Below are positions 35,939 through 46,608 of a stretch of 64,000 bases of DNA, one piece after another. A model generated the notes under the pieces. The model did not search any database, was not told where the DNA came from, and saw only the letters and a program-made list of their open reading frames with translations. This stretch comes from Helicobacter pylori (GTDB lineage Bacteria; Campylobacterota; Campylobacteria; Campylobacterales; Helicobacteraceae), in NCBI RefSeq assembly GCF_001653475.1, contig NZ_CP011487.1:620001-684000 (forward strand), written 5' to 3'. Position numbers and translations under genes: made by a program. Every line of letters starts with the position of its first letter. Position 1 is the first letter of the stretch.

Positions 35939-36370
35939 TTAAGTGGTCGTTTTTACCCGTTTTTGCGCCTCTAATTTAGCGAGGCTATCGCAGTGCTCGT
36001 TCTCGGCATGCCCGTTATGCCCCTTGATCCAAACAGCCATAATCAAATGTCCTTTAGAGACTTCTAAAAATTCTTTCCACAAATCCACATTTTTGACTTT
36101 AGAAAAATTCTTTTTTTGCCAGTTAGCTAGCCACACATTGATCGCCTGGCACACGTATTGCGAATCGCTATAAAGCGTGATATTGCATGGGCGTTTCAAA
36201 ACTTTTAACGCTTCATTGAGCGCTCTTAATTCCATGCGGTTATTCGTGGTGAATGCTTCGCCCCCGCTGATGATTTTTTCTTTATTTTTATAGCGTAAAA
36301 TCGCCGCATAACCGCCTGGCCCAGGATTGCCTAAAGAAGAGCCATCGCAAAAAATTTCAATTTCTTGCAT
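35939..36370 (-). CDS. rnhA: Ribonuclease HI
   Basis: This 143-residue enzyme cuts the RNA strand of RNA/DNA hybrids. The DEDD metal ligands are visible: D9 in FCDGSSLGNPGPGGYA, the Glu of NNRMELRALNEAL, the Asp of LYSDSQYV and the last Asp in NEHCDSLAK. GHNGHAENE includes the active-site His loop. Its start lies immediately after the stop of the LapB-like gene, and rnc follows 8 bp later. It corresponds to HP0661. It is distinct from the relict RNase H-like gene at 7.2 kb. Confidence 0.95.
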   Translation of the reverse strand: MQEIEIFCDGSSLGNPGPGGYAAILRYKNKEKIISGGEAFTTNNRMELRALNEALKVLKRPCNITLYSDSQYVCQAINVWLANWQKKNFSKVKNVDLWKEFLEVSKGHLIMAVWIKGHNGHAENEHCDSLAKLEAQKRVKTTT

Positions 36371-37378
36371 TCAATCCACTCCCATAGCATGCGTTTCTTT
36401 AGAAATTTTAAGCACCGTATCCATAAACGCTAGTTGGTAACACACAGGACACCTATGGCTTTCAAAAGGAAAGATTTGTTTGCAATGCTTGCAGCGGTAT
36501 TCAAAAGTCAGACTCGCTTTTATAGGGCTATTCAACAGAGCGCGTAAAACCTCTAATTCAAAAACTTGGCAAGGCTTGTTATCCAAAAGCAGTCCTTGAG
36601 ATCGCACGATGTCTTGCAAAAGGGCATGTTTTTCTAAAATAGAAGCAGGGATATTCATATCCCATAAAAGATCGATCACATTTTCTAAACGCTCGGTTGC
36701 ATCAATTTCTTGCCAAAAAAGATTTTCATCATGCGATTTTAAGTGATTCAAGGCGATTTTTTTCAAATCTGACGACGCCTTTGAAACATGCAAGATTTTA
36801 GCCGCATCTTCCTTATTTTCTATTAAATGCACAAGATAAAGGTAATTTTTAATCGTTTCAATTTCAACCACTTCTAATTCTTCCAAACATTCCAAAGTCT
36901 CTAAAGCCTTTGAATAATCTTTTTCTAATTCATACGCATGCAAAAGTTTCAACAACGCTCCCACATTCCTTGGGGAAAAGCGCAAAATTTCTTTCACGGT
37001 GTCTTTTGTTTTTTGCAAATACCCCACACTAAAATAATTTTCAGCTAATAAATCTAAAACAGTGATTTTTTCTTCATCTTTTAAGGAGCGATTCAAAAGC
37101 CCTTTTAAGATTTCAATACTCATTTCCACATCCGCTTTAGAATATAATCTGGCTAAAAACATCAAACTGGAAATTTTAGTATGCTTTAAAAGCTCGCTTA
37201 AATTCTCACTGCCCGCATAAGCGTTTTGATTTTGGGCGAATTTTTGTAAAAATTTTTTGTTTTTCTTTTGGGTGAAATACACCCTAGCCTGTTCTAATAG
37301 AATAACAAGAGCGATAATGAAAGTGAATAAAGCGATAGAAAATAAAGAATCTTTATAGAGAAAATTGAAATGTTGCAC
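36371..37378 (-). CDS. LapB-like membrane-anchored TPR protein with C-terminal zinc ribbon
   Basis: The 335-residue protein has one N-terminal membrane segment (LFSIALFTFIIALVILLEQA) and about 220 residues of TPR-like helices (SVGYLQKTKDTVKEIL, FSPRNVGALLKLLHAYE). A small rubredoxin-like knuckle ends it: YRCKHCKQ then HRCPVCYQ. This is the architecture of LapB (YciM), which in enterobacteria targets LpxC for proteolysis and so limits LPS synthesis. The final CxxC pair with its YRC/HCP spacing resembles LapB closely. The assignment is by layout only; no LPS gene is adjacent. It corresponds to HP0660. Confidence 0.65.
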   Translation of the reverse strand: MQHFNFLYKDSLFSIALFTFIIALVILLEQARVYFTQKKNKKFLQKFAQNQNAYAGSENLSELLKHTKISSLMFLARLYSKADVEMSIEILKGLLNRSLKDEEKITVLDLLAENYFSVGYLQKTKDTVKEILRFSPRNVGALLKLLHAYELEKDYSKALETLECLEELEVVEIETIKNYLYLVHLIENKEDAAKILHVSKASSDLKKIALNHLKSHDENLFWQEIDATERLENVIDLLWDMNIPASILEKHALLQDIVRSQGLLLDNKPCQVFELEVLRALLNSPIKASLTFEYRCKHCKQIFPFESHRCPVCYQLAFMDTVLKISKETHAMGVD

Positions 37379-37388
37379 AATCTAAAAA

Positions 37389-38636
37389 TCACTCTCTAAT
37401 CATCACAATCCTAGACTTAACGCGCAATTTTTCAAAATGCTCTTCTAAAATCTTATCTTTAGATTCTTCCACTAATTTTTGGGCGATAAATTGCTTGGCT
37501 TGACTGAAACTCACTTCGTTTTTACCCTTTTTTTCCTTGATATAAAAGGTGATAAACTGCCCCCCACCCCCATTCATAACGGGCGTAAAAGAGCCTTGCT
37601 CATGCGAAATAAAGACTTGAGCGATTTGAGGGTTTAGGGTTTTCATCTCTATTTTTTCATTAGCCTTACTCACCCCTGGAATTTCCAAATTAGGGTCTGC
37701 CATAGCCCTTTCTAAATCTTCTTGATTGGTGGAAGTGTAGCGCACGGTTTCTATTTCAGTGGGCATACTGAATTGCTCCTTGTGCTTGTTGTAATATTCG
37801 CGCATTTTGGTTTCAGAGCTGGTATCCACATTCGTGAGTAAGATATTACGCAACAATTCTTGCATTTCTAAATGCTCCTTAAGCTGATCCCTATAGAGTT
37901 TATAATGCCCCTCAGCCATAAGCATTTGTTTGAAATGGTCTAAATCCATGCCTTGTTGTTGCGCCATCATCGCCATTTCTTGGTCTAATTTGTCGTCATC
38001 TACATGGATTTTTAAGCGCTCAATTTCTTGGTTTTTAATGCGTTCAGCGATCAAACGATCCCTTGCTTGAGCTTTGCTCACTTTAGATTTTTCTTGCTCT
38101 TCTTGGATTTGATATAGCGTGATAGGCGAACCATTAACAAGTAAAGAAATGCCCCCCACGACCTTATCTTCAAGGGTGTTGTTGGTAGCGTCATTAGGAT
38201 TGCCAAAAATGGAATTGAATTGAGAACCAGGGCTTGCTCCCTTATTTTTTTCAAGAATTTGAGGGGTTGTATCTTTTTCTTTAGGTTTTGGCGCGTTATT
38301 TGGCATGCCTTGACTTTGTATGCCTTGATTTTGTATGCCTTTAGCACTCTCTTTGATTCTAGGAGGCGTTATTTTTTGAGCGGGATTTTTGGCATCCCCA
38401 TGATGGACTTCTGCTCTGGGCTTTCTTTGGGCTTTTACTTCTTTCTTTTCTTCGGTGTTTTTCTTTTCTTCTTTATTTTTCAATTCTTTATTCTTCAGTT
38501 CTTGGCGGATTTTTTTATCCAAAGAAGACTCTTGTTTCTTCCCTTCTAGGGCTTCTACTTTAGATTCAGGCTCTGCATAAACGATCCCAAAAAACAACAA
38601 AGCCTTCAAAACATAAGAAAAAATTTTCCTCATCAA
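37389..38636 (-). CDS. SurA-like periplasmic chaperone / PPIase-family protein
   Basis: The signal peptide ([20 protein letters not shown]) exports this 415-residue protein. Next comes a 120-residue low-complexity, highly charged linker rich in K, E and Q ([16 protein letters not shown]; an imperfect [10 protein letters not shown] repeat). The folded part starts with [19 protein letters not shown], the SurA N-terminal entry, followed by [13 protein letters not shown] and a parvulin-like region near the C-terminus ([31 protein letters not shown]). It probably helps outer-membrane proteins fold on their way to BamA. The charged linker is unusual for SurA. It overlaps gatB by 4 bp. It corresponds to HP0659. 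Confidence 0.65.
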   Translation of the reverse strand: MMRKIFSYVLKALLFFGIVYAEPESKVEALEGKKQESSLDKKIRQELKNKELKNKEEKKNTEEKKEVKAQRKPRAEVHHGDAKNPAQKITPPRIKESAKGIQNQGIQSQGMPNNAPKPKEKDTTPQILEKNKGASPGSQFNSIFGNPNDATNNTLEDKVVGGISLLVNGSPITLYQIQEEQEKSKVSKAQARDRLIAERIKNQEIERLKIHVDDDKLDQEMAMMAQQQGMDLDHFKQMLMAEGHYKLYRDQLKEHLEMQELLRNILLTNVDTSSETKMREYYNKHKEQFSMPTEIETVRYTSTNQEDLERAMADPNLEIPGVSKANEKIEMKTLNPQIAQVFISHEQGSFTPVMNGGGGQFITFYIKEKKGKNEVSFSQAKQFIAQKLVEESKDKILEEHFEKLRVKSRIVMIRE

Positions 38637-40060
38637 TCCAATTTCTCTTTCAAAATAGCATTCACCACGCTAGGATTAGCGCCTTTTAAATTTTTCATCG
38701 CCTGCCCCACAAAAAACCCAAAAAGCTTGTCCTTACCGCTTTTGTATTCAAGCACCTTATCAGCGTTGTTTTTAAGCACCTCTTCTATCACTTTAACAAT
38801 CGCTTCTGTGTCATTGACTTGAGACAAGCCCATTTGTTCAATGAGTGCATCCACATCGCCCCCTTGCTCTTCTAAAAGCTTGTCTAACACATCTTTAGCG
38901 CTCTTGCCAGAAATCTTGCCCTCATCAATATGTTTGGCTAAAGCGCCTAACACATGAGCGCTCACTCCACAATTTTCTAAAGTGGTTTCGGCTTTCAAGC
39001 GCCCTAATAATTCCACACAAAGCCATGTTACGCTCGTTTTAGCCTTAACCCCAAGATTGAGCATGCTTTCAAAATACTCCGCCAATAAAGGATCGCTCAC
39101 CAATAAATTCGCATCGTCTTCTTTAAGGTTAAAATCTTTCATGTAGCGGGTTTTTTTCGCGCTAGGCAATTCATTGATCTTTTGAGCTTCTTTTAAAAGT
39201 TTTTCATCAATAAAAATAGGATACAAATCCGGATCTTTAAAATAGCGATAATCCGCTGATTCTTCTTTATTGCGCATAGAAAGGGTGATCCCTTTGGCGG
39301 TGTCAAAAAGGCGCGTTTCTTGAACCACCTCTTCATTATAACTCCCGCTTTCCCACGCTGCGCTTTGGCGCTCTATCTCGTATTCAATCGCTTTAGCGAT
39401 GAATCTAAAGCTATTCAGGTTTTTAATCTCCACTCTCGTGTAAAGCTTTTTATCGCCTTTGGGTCTAATGGATACATTCGCATCGCACCTGAAATTCCCC
39501 TCTTGCATGTTCGCGTCAGAAATCCCTATAAAACGCACGATAGCATGGAGCTTTTTCAAATATGCTATGGCTTCTTCACTGCTTTGCATATCCGGCTTAC
39601 TGACAATTTCTAACAAAGGGGTGCAAGCGCGGTTCAAATCCACTAAAGAATAGCTACCCTCATGGATATTTTTACCAGCGTCTTCTTCCATGTGGGCTCT
39701 TTCAATACACACGATTTTTACGCCTTCTTTAGTGTCAATTTCTAATTTCCCGTCGCTCACAATAGGGACTTCAAACTGCGAAATTTGATAAGCCTTAGGC
39801 AAATCAGGGTAAAAATAATTTTTCCTTGCAAAAATGGAATATTGGTTGATATTGGCTTCAATGGCTGTGCCTAATTGGATGGCTTTTTTAACCACTTCTT
39901 TATTCAATACCGGTAAAGCCCCCGGTAAGCCCAAACATACAGGGCAGGTGTTAGAATTAGGGGATTCCCCAAAGCTTGTAGAGCAAGAGCAAAAGATTTT
40001 GGTTTTGGTGTTGAGTTGGACATGGACTTCTAGCCCGATTACAGCTTCAAATGGCATCAT
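38633..40060 (-). CDS. gatB: Aspartyl/glutamyl-tRNA amidotransferase subunit B
   Basis: GatB binds the misacylated Glu-tRNAGln or Asp-tRNAAsn and amidates it with ammonia from GatA. The 475-residue protein opens with [18 protein letters not shown]. The zinc-type cysteines continue in [14 protein letters not shown], and LEIVSKPDM and [10 protein letters not shown] are family signatures. The YqeY-like tail follows to the end. H. pylori has no glutaminyl-tRNA synthetase, so this is essential. gltX2 in the same window makes the misacylated substrate. It overlaps its neighbours on both sides by 4 bp. It corresponds to HP0658. Confidence 0.95.
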   Translation of the reverse strand: MMPFEAVIGLEVHVQLNTKTKIFCSCSTSFGESPNSNTCPVCLGLPGALPVLNKEVVKKAIQLGTAIEANINQYSIFARKNYFYPDLPKAYQISQFEVPIVSDGKLEIDTKEGVKIVCIERAHMEEDAGKNIHEGSYSLVDLNRACTPLLEIVSKPDMQSSEEAIAYLKKLHAIVRFIGISDANMQEGNFRCDANVSIRPKGDKKLYTRVEIKNLNSFRFIAKAIEYEIERQSAAWESGSYNEEVVQETRLFDTAKGITLSMRNKEESADYRYFKDPDLYPIFIDEKLLKEAQKINELPSAKKTRYMKDFNLKEDDANLLVSDPLLAEYFESMLNLGVKAKTSVTWLCVELLGRLKAETTLENCGVSAHVLGALAKHIDEGKISGKSAKDVLDKLLEEQGGDVDALIEQMGLSQVNDTEAIVKVIEEVLKNNADKVLEYKSGKDKLFGFFVGQAMKNLKGANPSVVNAILKEKLD

Positions 40061-41355
40061 TTGTCCTTCTTTTTATGGCTCACAATGGCAAAAGTCAAGT
40101 CGTTGATTTCGGTGTGCTCTTTAATGAAATCATTGATCTCTTTCAAACTCATTTTTTGGATTTGATCCAATAGCGTTTGGTTGAAATCTAAAGGCAAACC
40201 TAAATAAAAATAATTGTAAGTGGTGTTCAAGCGGCTAGAGATCGTTTCATTCCTTAAAGGCTCAGAGCCTAGTAAAAACTTTTTAGCGTCGTCTAATTCT
40301 TGTTGCGTCATGCCTTTTTCTATAAATTCTTTGACTATTTTTTTAACTAAGGTAACGCTTTTAGCTTGAGTGCTGAGCTTGGTTTGTAAATACCCGCTAG
40401 CAAAATGCGCCACTTTAGAAAAATTAGAACGGATATACACGCTATAAGCTAAGCCCTCTTGAACCCTGATTTTTTCCATCAAACGAGAGCCAAAACCCCC
40501 CCCAAGCACAAACATCATGACTTTAGATTTCGCTAAATCCTGTTTTAAATCCTTGATTTTAAAGGGTGCACCAAAATACACGAAAGCCTGTTCAGTGTCT
40601 TTATAGAGGATTTTTTCGCCCTTTTGATGGCTCGTTTCAAAATAAGGCTCTTCATACGCTTTACCTTGCGGCAAGAAATTAAGGGCGTTATCTAAACGCT
40701 TAAGGGTTTGATTGATTTTCAAATCGCCCCCAAGCACCACCACGAGTTTATTGAGTTCAAAAACCTTAGCAAATTGCTGTTTCAAATCGTCTAGCTTGAT
40801 TTTTTGAAGACTCTCTTTAGTGCCTAAGGCTGCGTTAGCTAAAGGGGTGTTAGCAAAAAGTTCTTGCTTTAAAGTCAGTTTAGCCAGATAATCAAAATCG
40901 CTTTCTTTTTGTAAAAGTTGGGCCAACATTCTGGTTTTGACTTTTTCTAAAGCGTTTTGTGTGAAGTTAGGGGATTTTAAAAGCTCTTTTAAGCGCATGA
41001 TGGCTTCATCTTCGTATTCTTTTAAAAATTCTAAAGTGATTTGCAAATCTTCTGTGCTGGTATCCACATTCAAACTGATCGCTTTTTGCTCTAAAGCTTG
41101 TGCAAATCCCACCGTGCCAAGCTCTTTAGTGCCTTCGTTTAAAACTTGCGCGAATAGTTTCGCCAAACCCAACTGGTTTTTATCGCTTAAGCTCCCACCC
41201 CCCCTAAAGGCTAAATGGATAAACCCCATAGGCAACAAGTGGTTTTCTTCATAAATCACAGGGACTTTAGCTTGATTGATTTCTTGGTGTGTCAAAGTGC
41301 TCGCTTGTAACCCCATAAAAACTCCTAATAATAAAGTGATTAAAATTTTTTTCAT
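40057..41355 (-). CDS. ymxG: M16-family peptidase homologue without the zinc-binding motif
   Basis: The 432-residue protein is a processing-protease (insulinase) homologue with two similar halves: [19 protein letters not shown] near the front and [22 protein letters not shown] at residues 275-300. A signal peptide ([11 protein letters not shown]) exports it. Active M16 enzymes have H-x-x-E-H; here the corresponding site reads [14 protein letters not shown], with no zinc ligands. It should thus be the inactive partner of a heterodimer, with the active subunit encoded elsewhere (for example a pqqE-like gene, HP1012 by memory). It overlaps gatB by 4 bp. It corresponds to HP0657. Confidence 0.85.
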   Translation of the reverse strand: MKKILITLLLGVFMGLQASTLTHQEINQAKVPVIYEENHLLPMGFIHLAFRGGGSLSDKNQLGLAKLFAQVLNEGTKELGTVGFAQALEQKAISLNVDTSTEDLQITLEFLKEYEDEAIMRLKELLKSPNFTQNALEKVKTRMLAQLLQKESDFDYLAKLTLKQELFANTPLANAALGTKESLQKIKLDDLKQQFAKVFELNKLVVVLGGDLKINQTLKRLDNALNFLPQGKAYEEPYFETSHQKGEKILYKDTEQAFVYFGAPFKIKDLKQDLAKSKVMMFVLGGGFGSRLMEKIRVQEGLAYSVYIRSNFSKVAHFASGYLQTKLSTQAKSVTLVKKIVKEFIEKGMTQQELDDAKKFLLGSEPLRNETISSRLNTTYNYFYLGLPLDFNQTLLDQIQKMSLKEINDFIKEHTEINDLTFAIVSHKKKDK

Positions 41356-41360
41356 GCTGT

Positions 41361-42422
41361 TTATACCTTTGCTTTAGCCGGATAACGCTTTAAGATTTCA
41401 TAGGCGGTGTTTCGTTTAGCCGCCACGCTCCCAATGTCTTCAATAAGCTCTATCATTTCTGCTTCATTCATGCAAAAACTCGTTCCGGCCGCTTTCACTA
41501 CATTTTCTTCCATCATCACACTCCCCAAATCATTCGCTCCAAATAATAAGGCTAACTGCCCTATCATAGAGCCTTGAGTAACCCATGAGCTTTGTATGTT
41601 TTGAATGTTATCTAAAAAAATCCTACTGCATGCCAAATAGCGTAAATACCGATTGGAACTCGCTTTTTTAATGCTAGGGATTTCTTCTTTTAAGGGGGTG
41701 TTGTCGGGCTGAAAACTCCATAAAATAAAAGCCCTAAAGCCACCGGTTTCATCTTGCAAATCGCGCACTCTTTGTAAATGCTCCACCACATCTTCTTCAT
41801 TATCCACGCTCCCAAACATCATGGTAGCCGTGCTTTTAATAGCACAAAGATGGGCCGTTCTATGCACTTCAATCCACCTGTCGCTGCTCAATTTTTTAGG
41901 AGCGATCACATCGCGCACCCTATCGCTTAGTATCTCAGCTCCTGCTCCTGGAATAGAGCTTAACCCAGCGTTTTTCAACCTTTCTAAAACTTCTTTTAAA
42001 GACAATTTAGAGATTTTAGAAATGTAATCAATTTCAACCGCGCTAAAACCATGAATGGTAATGGTGGGGAATTTTTGAGCGATATGGCTGATTAAATTTT
42101 CATAATAGTCTATTTTGAGCTGCGGGTGCACCCCCCCTTGAAAAAGGATCTGCGTGCCGCCAATAGCGAGTAATTCTTCAATCTTTTGATCAATTTCTTC
42201 ATAGCTTAACACATAGGCGTCTTTTTCTTTTAAGGTGCGTTTGAACGCACAAAACTTGCAATCCACAAAACAAATATTGGTGTAATTGATATTCCTATCC
42301 ACAATAAAAGTCGTCAAGTTTTCAGGGTGCAAGCGTTGCTTTATTTCTAAAGCCCTTTGCCCTAATTCTTTCAAGGGCGCGTTTTTCATTAAATCCAAAA
42401 TTTCTTCTCTGTTAATGCGCAT
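41361..42422 (-). CDS. mqnC: Cyclic dehypoxanthine futalosine synthase
   Basis: This radical-SAM enzyme of the futalosine menaquinone pathway cyclises dehypoxanthine futalosine. The cluster motif is CFVDCKFCAF, followed by GGTQILFQGGVHP and GFSAVEIDY. IPGAGAEILSDRVR is the region shared with MqnE. The true start is the ATG at 42422, 1 bp after the bamA stop, with AAGG 7 bp upstream, giving 353 residues. The frame runs back into bamA to 42518, but that extension is not homologous. MqnE lies just beyond bamA, so the two enzymes share one gene cluster. It corresponds to HP0656. Confidence 0.93.
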   Translation of the reverse strand: MRINREEILDLMKNAPLKELGQRALEIKQRLHPENLTTFIVDRNINYTNICFVDCKFCAFKRTLKEKDAYVLSYEEIDQKIEELLAIGGTQILFQGGVHPQLKIDYYENLISHIAQKFPTITIHGFSAVEIDYISKISKLSLKEVLERLKNAGLSSIPGAGAEILSDRVRDVIAPKKLSSDRWIEVHRTAHLCAIKSTATMMFGSVDNEEDVVEHLQRVRDLQDETGGFRAFILWSFQPDNTPLKEEIPSIKKASSNRYLRYLACSRIFLDNIQNIQSSWVTQGSMIGQLALLFGANDLGSVMMEENVVKAAGTSFCMNEAEMIELIEDIGSVAAKRNTAYEILKRYPAKAKV

Positions 42423-42423
42423 T

Positions 42424-45189
42424 TTAAAACCTTGTTCCCATAGAAAATTCAAAGTGTTGCGTGTAATCGTCCATGTTAGGGTTAAAGCACAGCCCTTTAC
42501 ATTTCTTGCCATTGCCATCGCCCCATTGGTTGAAAAACGCTATAGGGAAAATCAACACCAAAGGCCCCATGGGCGAAATCCATTCAATCTGTAAGCCTGT
42601 AGAAGCCCTCCAAGTCGCTCTTTCAAACCCAGCCCCTATAACGCCATAATCTTTAAAATTCGCCGTAGTGGTGGGAGCGTTATAGAAGAAACTCCCCCTA
42701 GTTGGGGTTTTAAAGGTTAAGAAACCAAAGTCAAAAAACCAAGCTAAACGCATTTTAGCCGCTTTTAGCACCCCATAGCTCAATTCAGTAGAAGCGGTAA
42801 AAATCCCATCGCCTCCAAGCCACAAGCCAAACTCATCTTTAGGCGTGATTGATCCGTTCCTAAAGCCTCTCACCGTGGTTACGCCCCCCATGTAGAAGGT
42901 GGAGTTTAAGGGCAAGTAATCATCAGTGTTATACCTAAAGATATAGCCCCCTTGCGTTTTAAAGCGAGCGATCAAATCTATCAATAAATATTTTTGCAAA
43001 TGGTGGTAAGCGGCGAATTTACCATAAACTTTGGTGTTACGGACATTCCCGCCTAACCCGTTCCAAGAATTGAGCGTGCCAGAGCTTGGCAAGCCAGACA
43101 TGGTCGCATAGGAGCTAAAGATAACCCCATTTCTAGGGAAATAGTAATCATCGGTGTTGTCATAGCTCACATCAAGGGTGAAAGAGCTAGTGATAGGCGT
43201 ATGGTAATCCCTATCCCAAATACCTTTTATTTCTGGTGAAGTGGTAATCGCTCCAGGACTAGAACAGCTTTCAGGTTGTAAGGGGGTTCTACCGCCTGAT
43301 AAGCGATTGATAATCACCGATGCGGGCGTAGAACATTGCCTTGGAGAAACCACTTCATTAATAGAGGAATAGTAGCGGTTGTATAAAGGGCTGCTGAAAC
43401 CAAGGAGCTTGGTAACATTCAGGTTATACCCTAAGCTCACATGGGTTCTGTTACCCAACATGCGCCCGACATTCACCCCAAAGCCCCCACCTTGTTGGAT
43501 GTATTGGTAGCTTATCCTGTAATCCGCATAAAGATTGATCGTAGAGCTATACCAGCTGTCAAAAATCCTTGGATTAGTCAAGCTCAAATTCCCGGCAAAC
43601 ATACGCCCCGCTCCTTTTGGCATGCCCGGATAAGATCTGCCCCCCCCTGTAGCAATGTTAGCATACAAGCTCATGCTCTGCCCTGTGCCAAAAAGGTTTC
43701 TTTCGCTCACGCTCCCATTAAGCATAAGCCCTCCATAAGAGCCATAGCCTAACCCGAATTGCAACTGCCCGGTGCGCCCCTCTTCTACGCTCACTAATAA
43801 ATCCATCAGCGAGCTATTCACCCTTTTTTCTTCAATTTTGACTTTAGAGAAAAACCCTAAACGCCTTAAAGAATTTTCGGAATTCCTTAGTTTGGTCAAG
43901 TTGTATTTGTCCTTAGGCCCTAACAATAACTCCCTTCTAATAATCCTATCGCTTGTGCGCTGGTTCCCTGAAATGATAACATCATTGATATACACCATAT
44001 CGCCCACTTCAATACGATAAATGACTTTCACAAGCCCGTTTTTTTCATCTTTATCCAAGTCTGGCTTCACCACCGCAAACGCATAACCCTTATCGGCAAT
44101 TTCGGTTTTTAAAATTTGCGCATCCGCTCTTAAATGCTCAATATTAAAGACATCTTTTCTTTTAACTTTAAGCGCTTTTTCTAAGGTTTTTAAGGGGACT
44201 ACCGGGTTGTCAATCTCTATTAAAATGTCTGAAATCTTATATTGGATCCCCTCTTTGACTTTATAATGAAGCTTAGCGTCATGGGTAGAAAAATCCGTTT
44301 TCAAAAAAGGCGAAGAAATATGAGCGTCTAAGTAACCCCTACGCATATACACATCTTGGATACGCAAAGAATCGTATTCTAATTGATCTAAACGCAATTT
44401 CCCGTCATTCAAGCCCCACATCCAGCCCATGAAATCTCGTTGCTTGTTCGCGCTCAAAGATTCAATCATGCGGCGTTTTAATTTCGCGCTTCCCTCATAA
44501 ATGGATTGTTTGATATAAATACTATCCCCCCTATTCACATCAAACACGATTAATAACGCGCCCTCACTGACCTTTTCTGTGCGCACCTCCACCACGCTCC
44601 CATAATAGCCCTGCCCCTCTAAAGCTGTTTTTAAAGCCGTTTTAGCATGCTCTAATTTTTGCTCATCAAAGGTGTCGCCCTTTTTGATCCCCATTTGGGA
44701 TTTTAAGCCGTCTTTTTCTTTTTCAGTCCCATAACCCTTGATTTCTACCCCGGCAATTCTGGCTTTTTCATCAAAATGAAACTCTAATATGCCGCCTTCA
44801 AAAGTGGCATAAACATCTTTAAAATACCCTTGATTGAACAAAGCCAAAACAGCGGTGTCTATTTTTTTAGAATCCACAATATCGCCCACACGAATCTTTA
44901 CAATTTCATTAGCGAGCATGTCAGACATGTAAGAAAGCCCGATATAAGAAACGGACTTGACTTTCATTTCTTTAGGCGTTTGACTTGATTGGGGGGTTTC
45001 TTTTTGAGTCTCATTTTTTTGAGATTCTTGAGAGACTTCTTTTGGAGAAGTCAAATCGTTTGGTTTAGAGCCGTCATTTTCTAAAGCTTCAACGCTGGTA
45101 TTGATACATGCGAAAACAAGAGAAGATAGAATAAATTTTTTAATACTGATTTCCTTAATAGATTTTAGTTTGAGTGTTGTTAGTAGCAT
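42424..45189 (-). CDS. bamA: Outer membrane protein assembly factor BamA
   Basis: BamA inserts beta-barrel proteins into the outer membrane. The 921-residue sequence starts with a signal peptide ([16 protein letters not shown]) and a charged Q/S/E-rich linker. Five POTRA domains follow, from about residue 75 to 480 ([37 protein letters not shown]). The barrel ends in [10 protein letters not shown], and the conserved lid-loop motif VRGFRNGS is present. A cysteine-containing insertion ([10 protein letters not shown]) lies in one barrel loop. It is flanked by mqnC and mqnE on the same strand. HorF, OipA and LpxR in this window should be its clients. It corresponds to HP0655. Confidence 0.95.
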   Translation of the reverse strand: MLLTTLKLKSIKEISIKKFILSSLVFACINTSVEALENDGSKPNDLTSPKEVSQESQKNETQKETPQSSQTPKEMKVKSVSYIGLSYMSDMLANEIVKIRVGDIVDSKKIDTAVLALFNQGYFKDVYATFEGGILEFHFDEKARIAGVEIKGYGTEKEKDGLKSQMGIKKGDTFDEQKLEHAKTALKTALEGQGYYGSVVEVRTEKVSEGALLIVFDVNRGDSIYIKQSIYEGSAKLKRRMIESLSANKQRDFMGWMWGLNDGKLRLDQLEYDSLRIQDVYMRRGYLDAHISSPFLKTDFSTHDAKLHYKVKEGIQYKISDILIEIDNPVVPLKTLEKALKVKRKDVFNIEHLRADAQILKTEIADKGYAFAVVKPDLDKDEKNGLVKVIYRIEVGDMVYINDVIISGNQRTSDRIIRRELLLGPKDKYNLTKLRNSENSLRRLGFFSKVKIEEKRVNSSLMDLLVSVEEGRTGQLQFGLGYGSYGGLMLNGSVSERNLFGTGQSMSLYANIATGGGRSYPGMPKGAGRMFAGNLSLTNPRIFDSWYSSTINLYADYRISYQYIQQGGGFGVNVGRMLGNRTHVSLGYNLNVTKLLGFSSPLYNRYYSSINEVVSPRQCSTPASVIINRLSGGRTPLQPESCSSPGAITTSPEIKGIWDRDYHTPITSSFTLDVSYDNTDDYYFPRNGVIFSSYATMSGLPSSGTLNSWNGLGGNVRNTKVYGKFAAYHHLQKYLLIDLIARFKTQGGYIFRYNTDDYLPLNSTFYMGGVTTVRGFRNGSITPKDEFGLWLGGDGIFTASTELSYGVLKAAKMRLAWFFDFGFLTFKTPTRGSFFYNAPTTTANFKDYGVIGAGFERATWRASTGLQIEWISPMGPLVLIFPIAFFNQWGDGNGKKCKGLCFNPNMDDYTQHFEFSMGTRF

Positions 45190-45228
45190 TATTGTAACTA
45201 ATCATCCTTAAAAAAACGCTAAAAATTA

Positions 45229-46311
45229 TTAAAATTTCTGTATAAAATTATACAAACTATCCCTTTCTACCGCAACAAAACCAGCGTCCTTGATTTTAAA
45301 TATCAAATCTTCTTTTTCTAAACCATGCCGGCTCTTCGCGCCTGCCGCGCTTTGAATGCTCTCTATTTCTATCGTGCCGTCTAAATCGTTAGCGCCAAAT
45401 TCTTGAGCCACTAAAGCTAAATTCAAGCCCAAAGTCGCCCAATAAGCTTTGATGTGGGGGATATTATTTAAAAGAATGCGGGATATGGCGATGGTTTTTA
45501 AGACTTCTATCGCGCTAGGGGATTTTTCTACTTTCAAATAATTGTTTTCTTTTTGATACAATAAGGGGATAAAAGCGTTAAAGCCCCCTTCTTTGTTTTC
45601 TACTTTATTTTTAGGGCTTTGGATTTTTTTGATTCTTAGCATGTGATCGATGCGATGGATTTTATTTTCAATATGCCCAAAAAGCATGGTAGCGTTACTC
45701 ATTTTGCCTAATTTGTGCCAATAAGCATGGATTTCTAACCACCGAGAAGATCCCACCTTACCATTACAGATTTTACGCCTGATTTCTTCATCAAAAATCT
45801 CCGCTCCCCCACCAGGCATGGAATCCACCCCAGCTTTGAGCATGTCTTCTAGCACGCGCTCAAAAGGTTTGTTGAATTTGACGCTTAAAAAATGCACTTC
45901 TGCAGCGGTCATGGCCTTTAAATGCAGGTTGGGCATTTCTTGCTTGATGGTTTCAAACACCTTCAAATACCATTCATAAGAGTAATTAGGGTTATGAGCG
46001 CTCACGATATGGACTTCTTTAATCCCCTTGTTGTAGGAGTTTTTAACCTTTTCTAAGATTTCTTCTAAACTCATTTCATAAGGGTTAGGGTTTTTTCTGT
46101 GGGCTGAAAAAGCGCAAAATTTACAAGCGTCCGCACAAATATTGCTAGGGTTTAAATGCCTATTGACATTAAAATACACGATTTTTTGGTGCATGTTCTG
46201 GCGCATGCGATCCGCTGTTTCCCCTAGCGTGTATAAATCATAATCATAAAGCCTCACTAATTCTTCACTTTCAGTAACTTGATTGTCTAATACTTTTTCT
46301 AAAAAGTCCAT
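45229..46311 (-). CDS. mqnE: Aminofutalosine synthase
   Basis: MqnE is the radical-SAM enzyme that joins SAM's adenosyl group to 3-[(1-carboxyvinyl)oxy]benzoate in menaquinone synthesis. The cluster motif is CADACKFCAFSA, then VHIVSAHNPNYSYEWY. LKAMTAAEVHFL and SMPGGGAEIFDEEIR are shared with MqnC. An upstream ATG at 46353 is in frame, but AAAGGGC supports the ATG at 46311, giving 360 residues. It is the first gene of the mqnE-bamA-mqnC cluster, preceded by the pfr control region on the other strand. The futalosine pathway is absent from humans. It corresponds to HP0654. Confidence 0.94.
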   Translation of the reverse strand: MDFLEKVLDNQVTESEELVRLYDYDLYTLGETADRMRQNMHQKIVYFNVNRHLNPSNICADACKFCAFSAHRKNPNPYEMSLEEILEKVKNSYNKGIKEVHIVSAHNPNYSYEWYLKVFETIKQEMPNLHLKAMTAAEVHFLSVKFNKPFERVLEDMLKAGVDSMPGGGAEIFDEEIRRKICNGKVGSSRWLEIHAYWHKLGKMSNATMLFGHIENKIHRIDHMLRIKKIQSPKNKVENKEGGFNAFIPLLYQKENNYLKVEKSPSAIEVLKTIAISRILLNNIPHIKAYWATLGLNLALVAQEFGANDLDGTIEIESIQSAAGAKSRHGLEKEDLIFKIKDAGFVAVERDSLYNFIQKF

Positions 46312-46567
46312 AATTAAATTGCCCTTTCGTTTTAAAGATAAACATTGTAGCATTTTTAGATTTAAGAATGCTTTTTATACATTATATTAAAAATATCCCC
46401 TTTTAACCCCTTAATTGGTGCCAACCCCTTTTTTACCTAATTCTCATTAAAAGGATTTTTATGATAAAATCCAAGCTTTATCAAGCTATTAGCTGGTGTT
46501 CTCTCTCATTTTTGTAAGTTTTTAAAAATTTTCATACTCTTGTTTACTTTTTCATTATCATTTATGC

Positions 46568-46573
46568 TATAAT
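46568..46573 (+). promoter_or_regulatory. pfr promoter -10 in an AT-rich control region
   Basis: TATAAT in TATGCTATAATTATGGG is a clear extended -10, placing the start of transcription about 30 bp upstream of the pfr ATG. The preceding TTTTTCATTATCATTTATG resembles the apo-Fur target known upstream of H. pylori pfr. The 255-bp region between mqnE and pfr holds this promoter and no gene. Confidence 0.65.
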
Positions 46574-46608
46574 TATGGGACAACTTAAGCCAACACAAAG
46601 GAGATACT

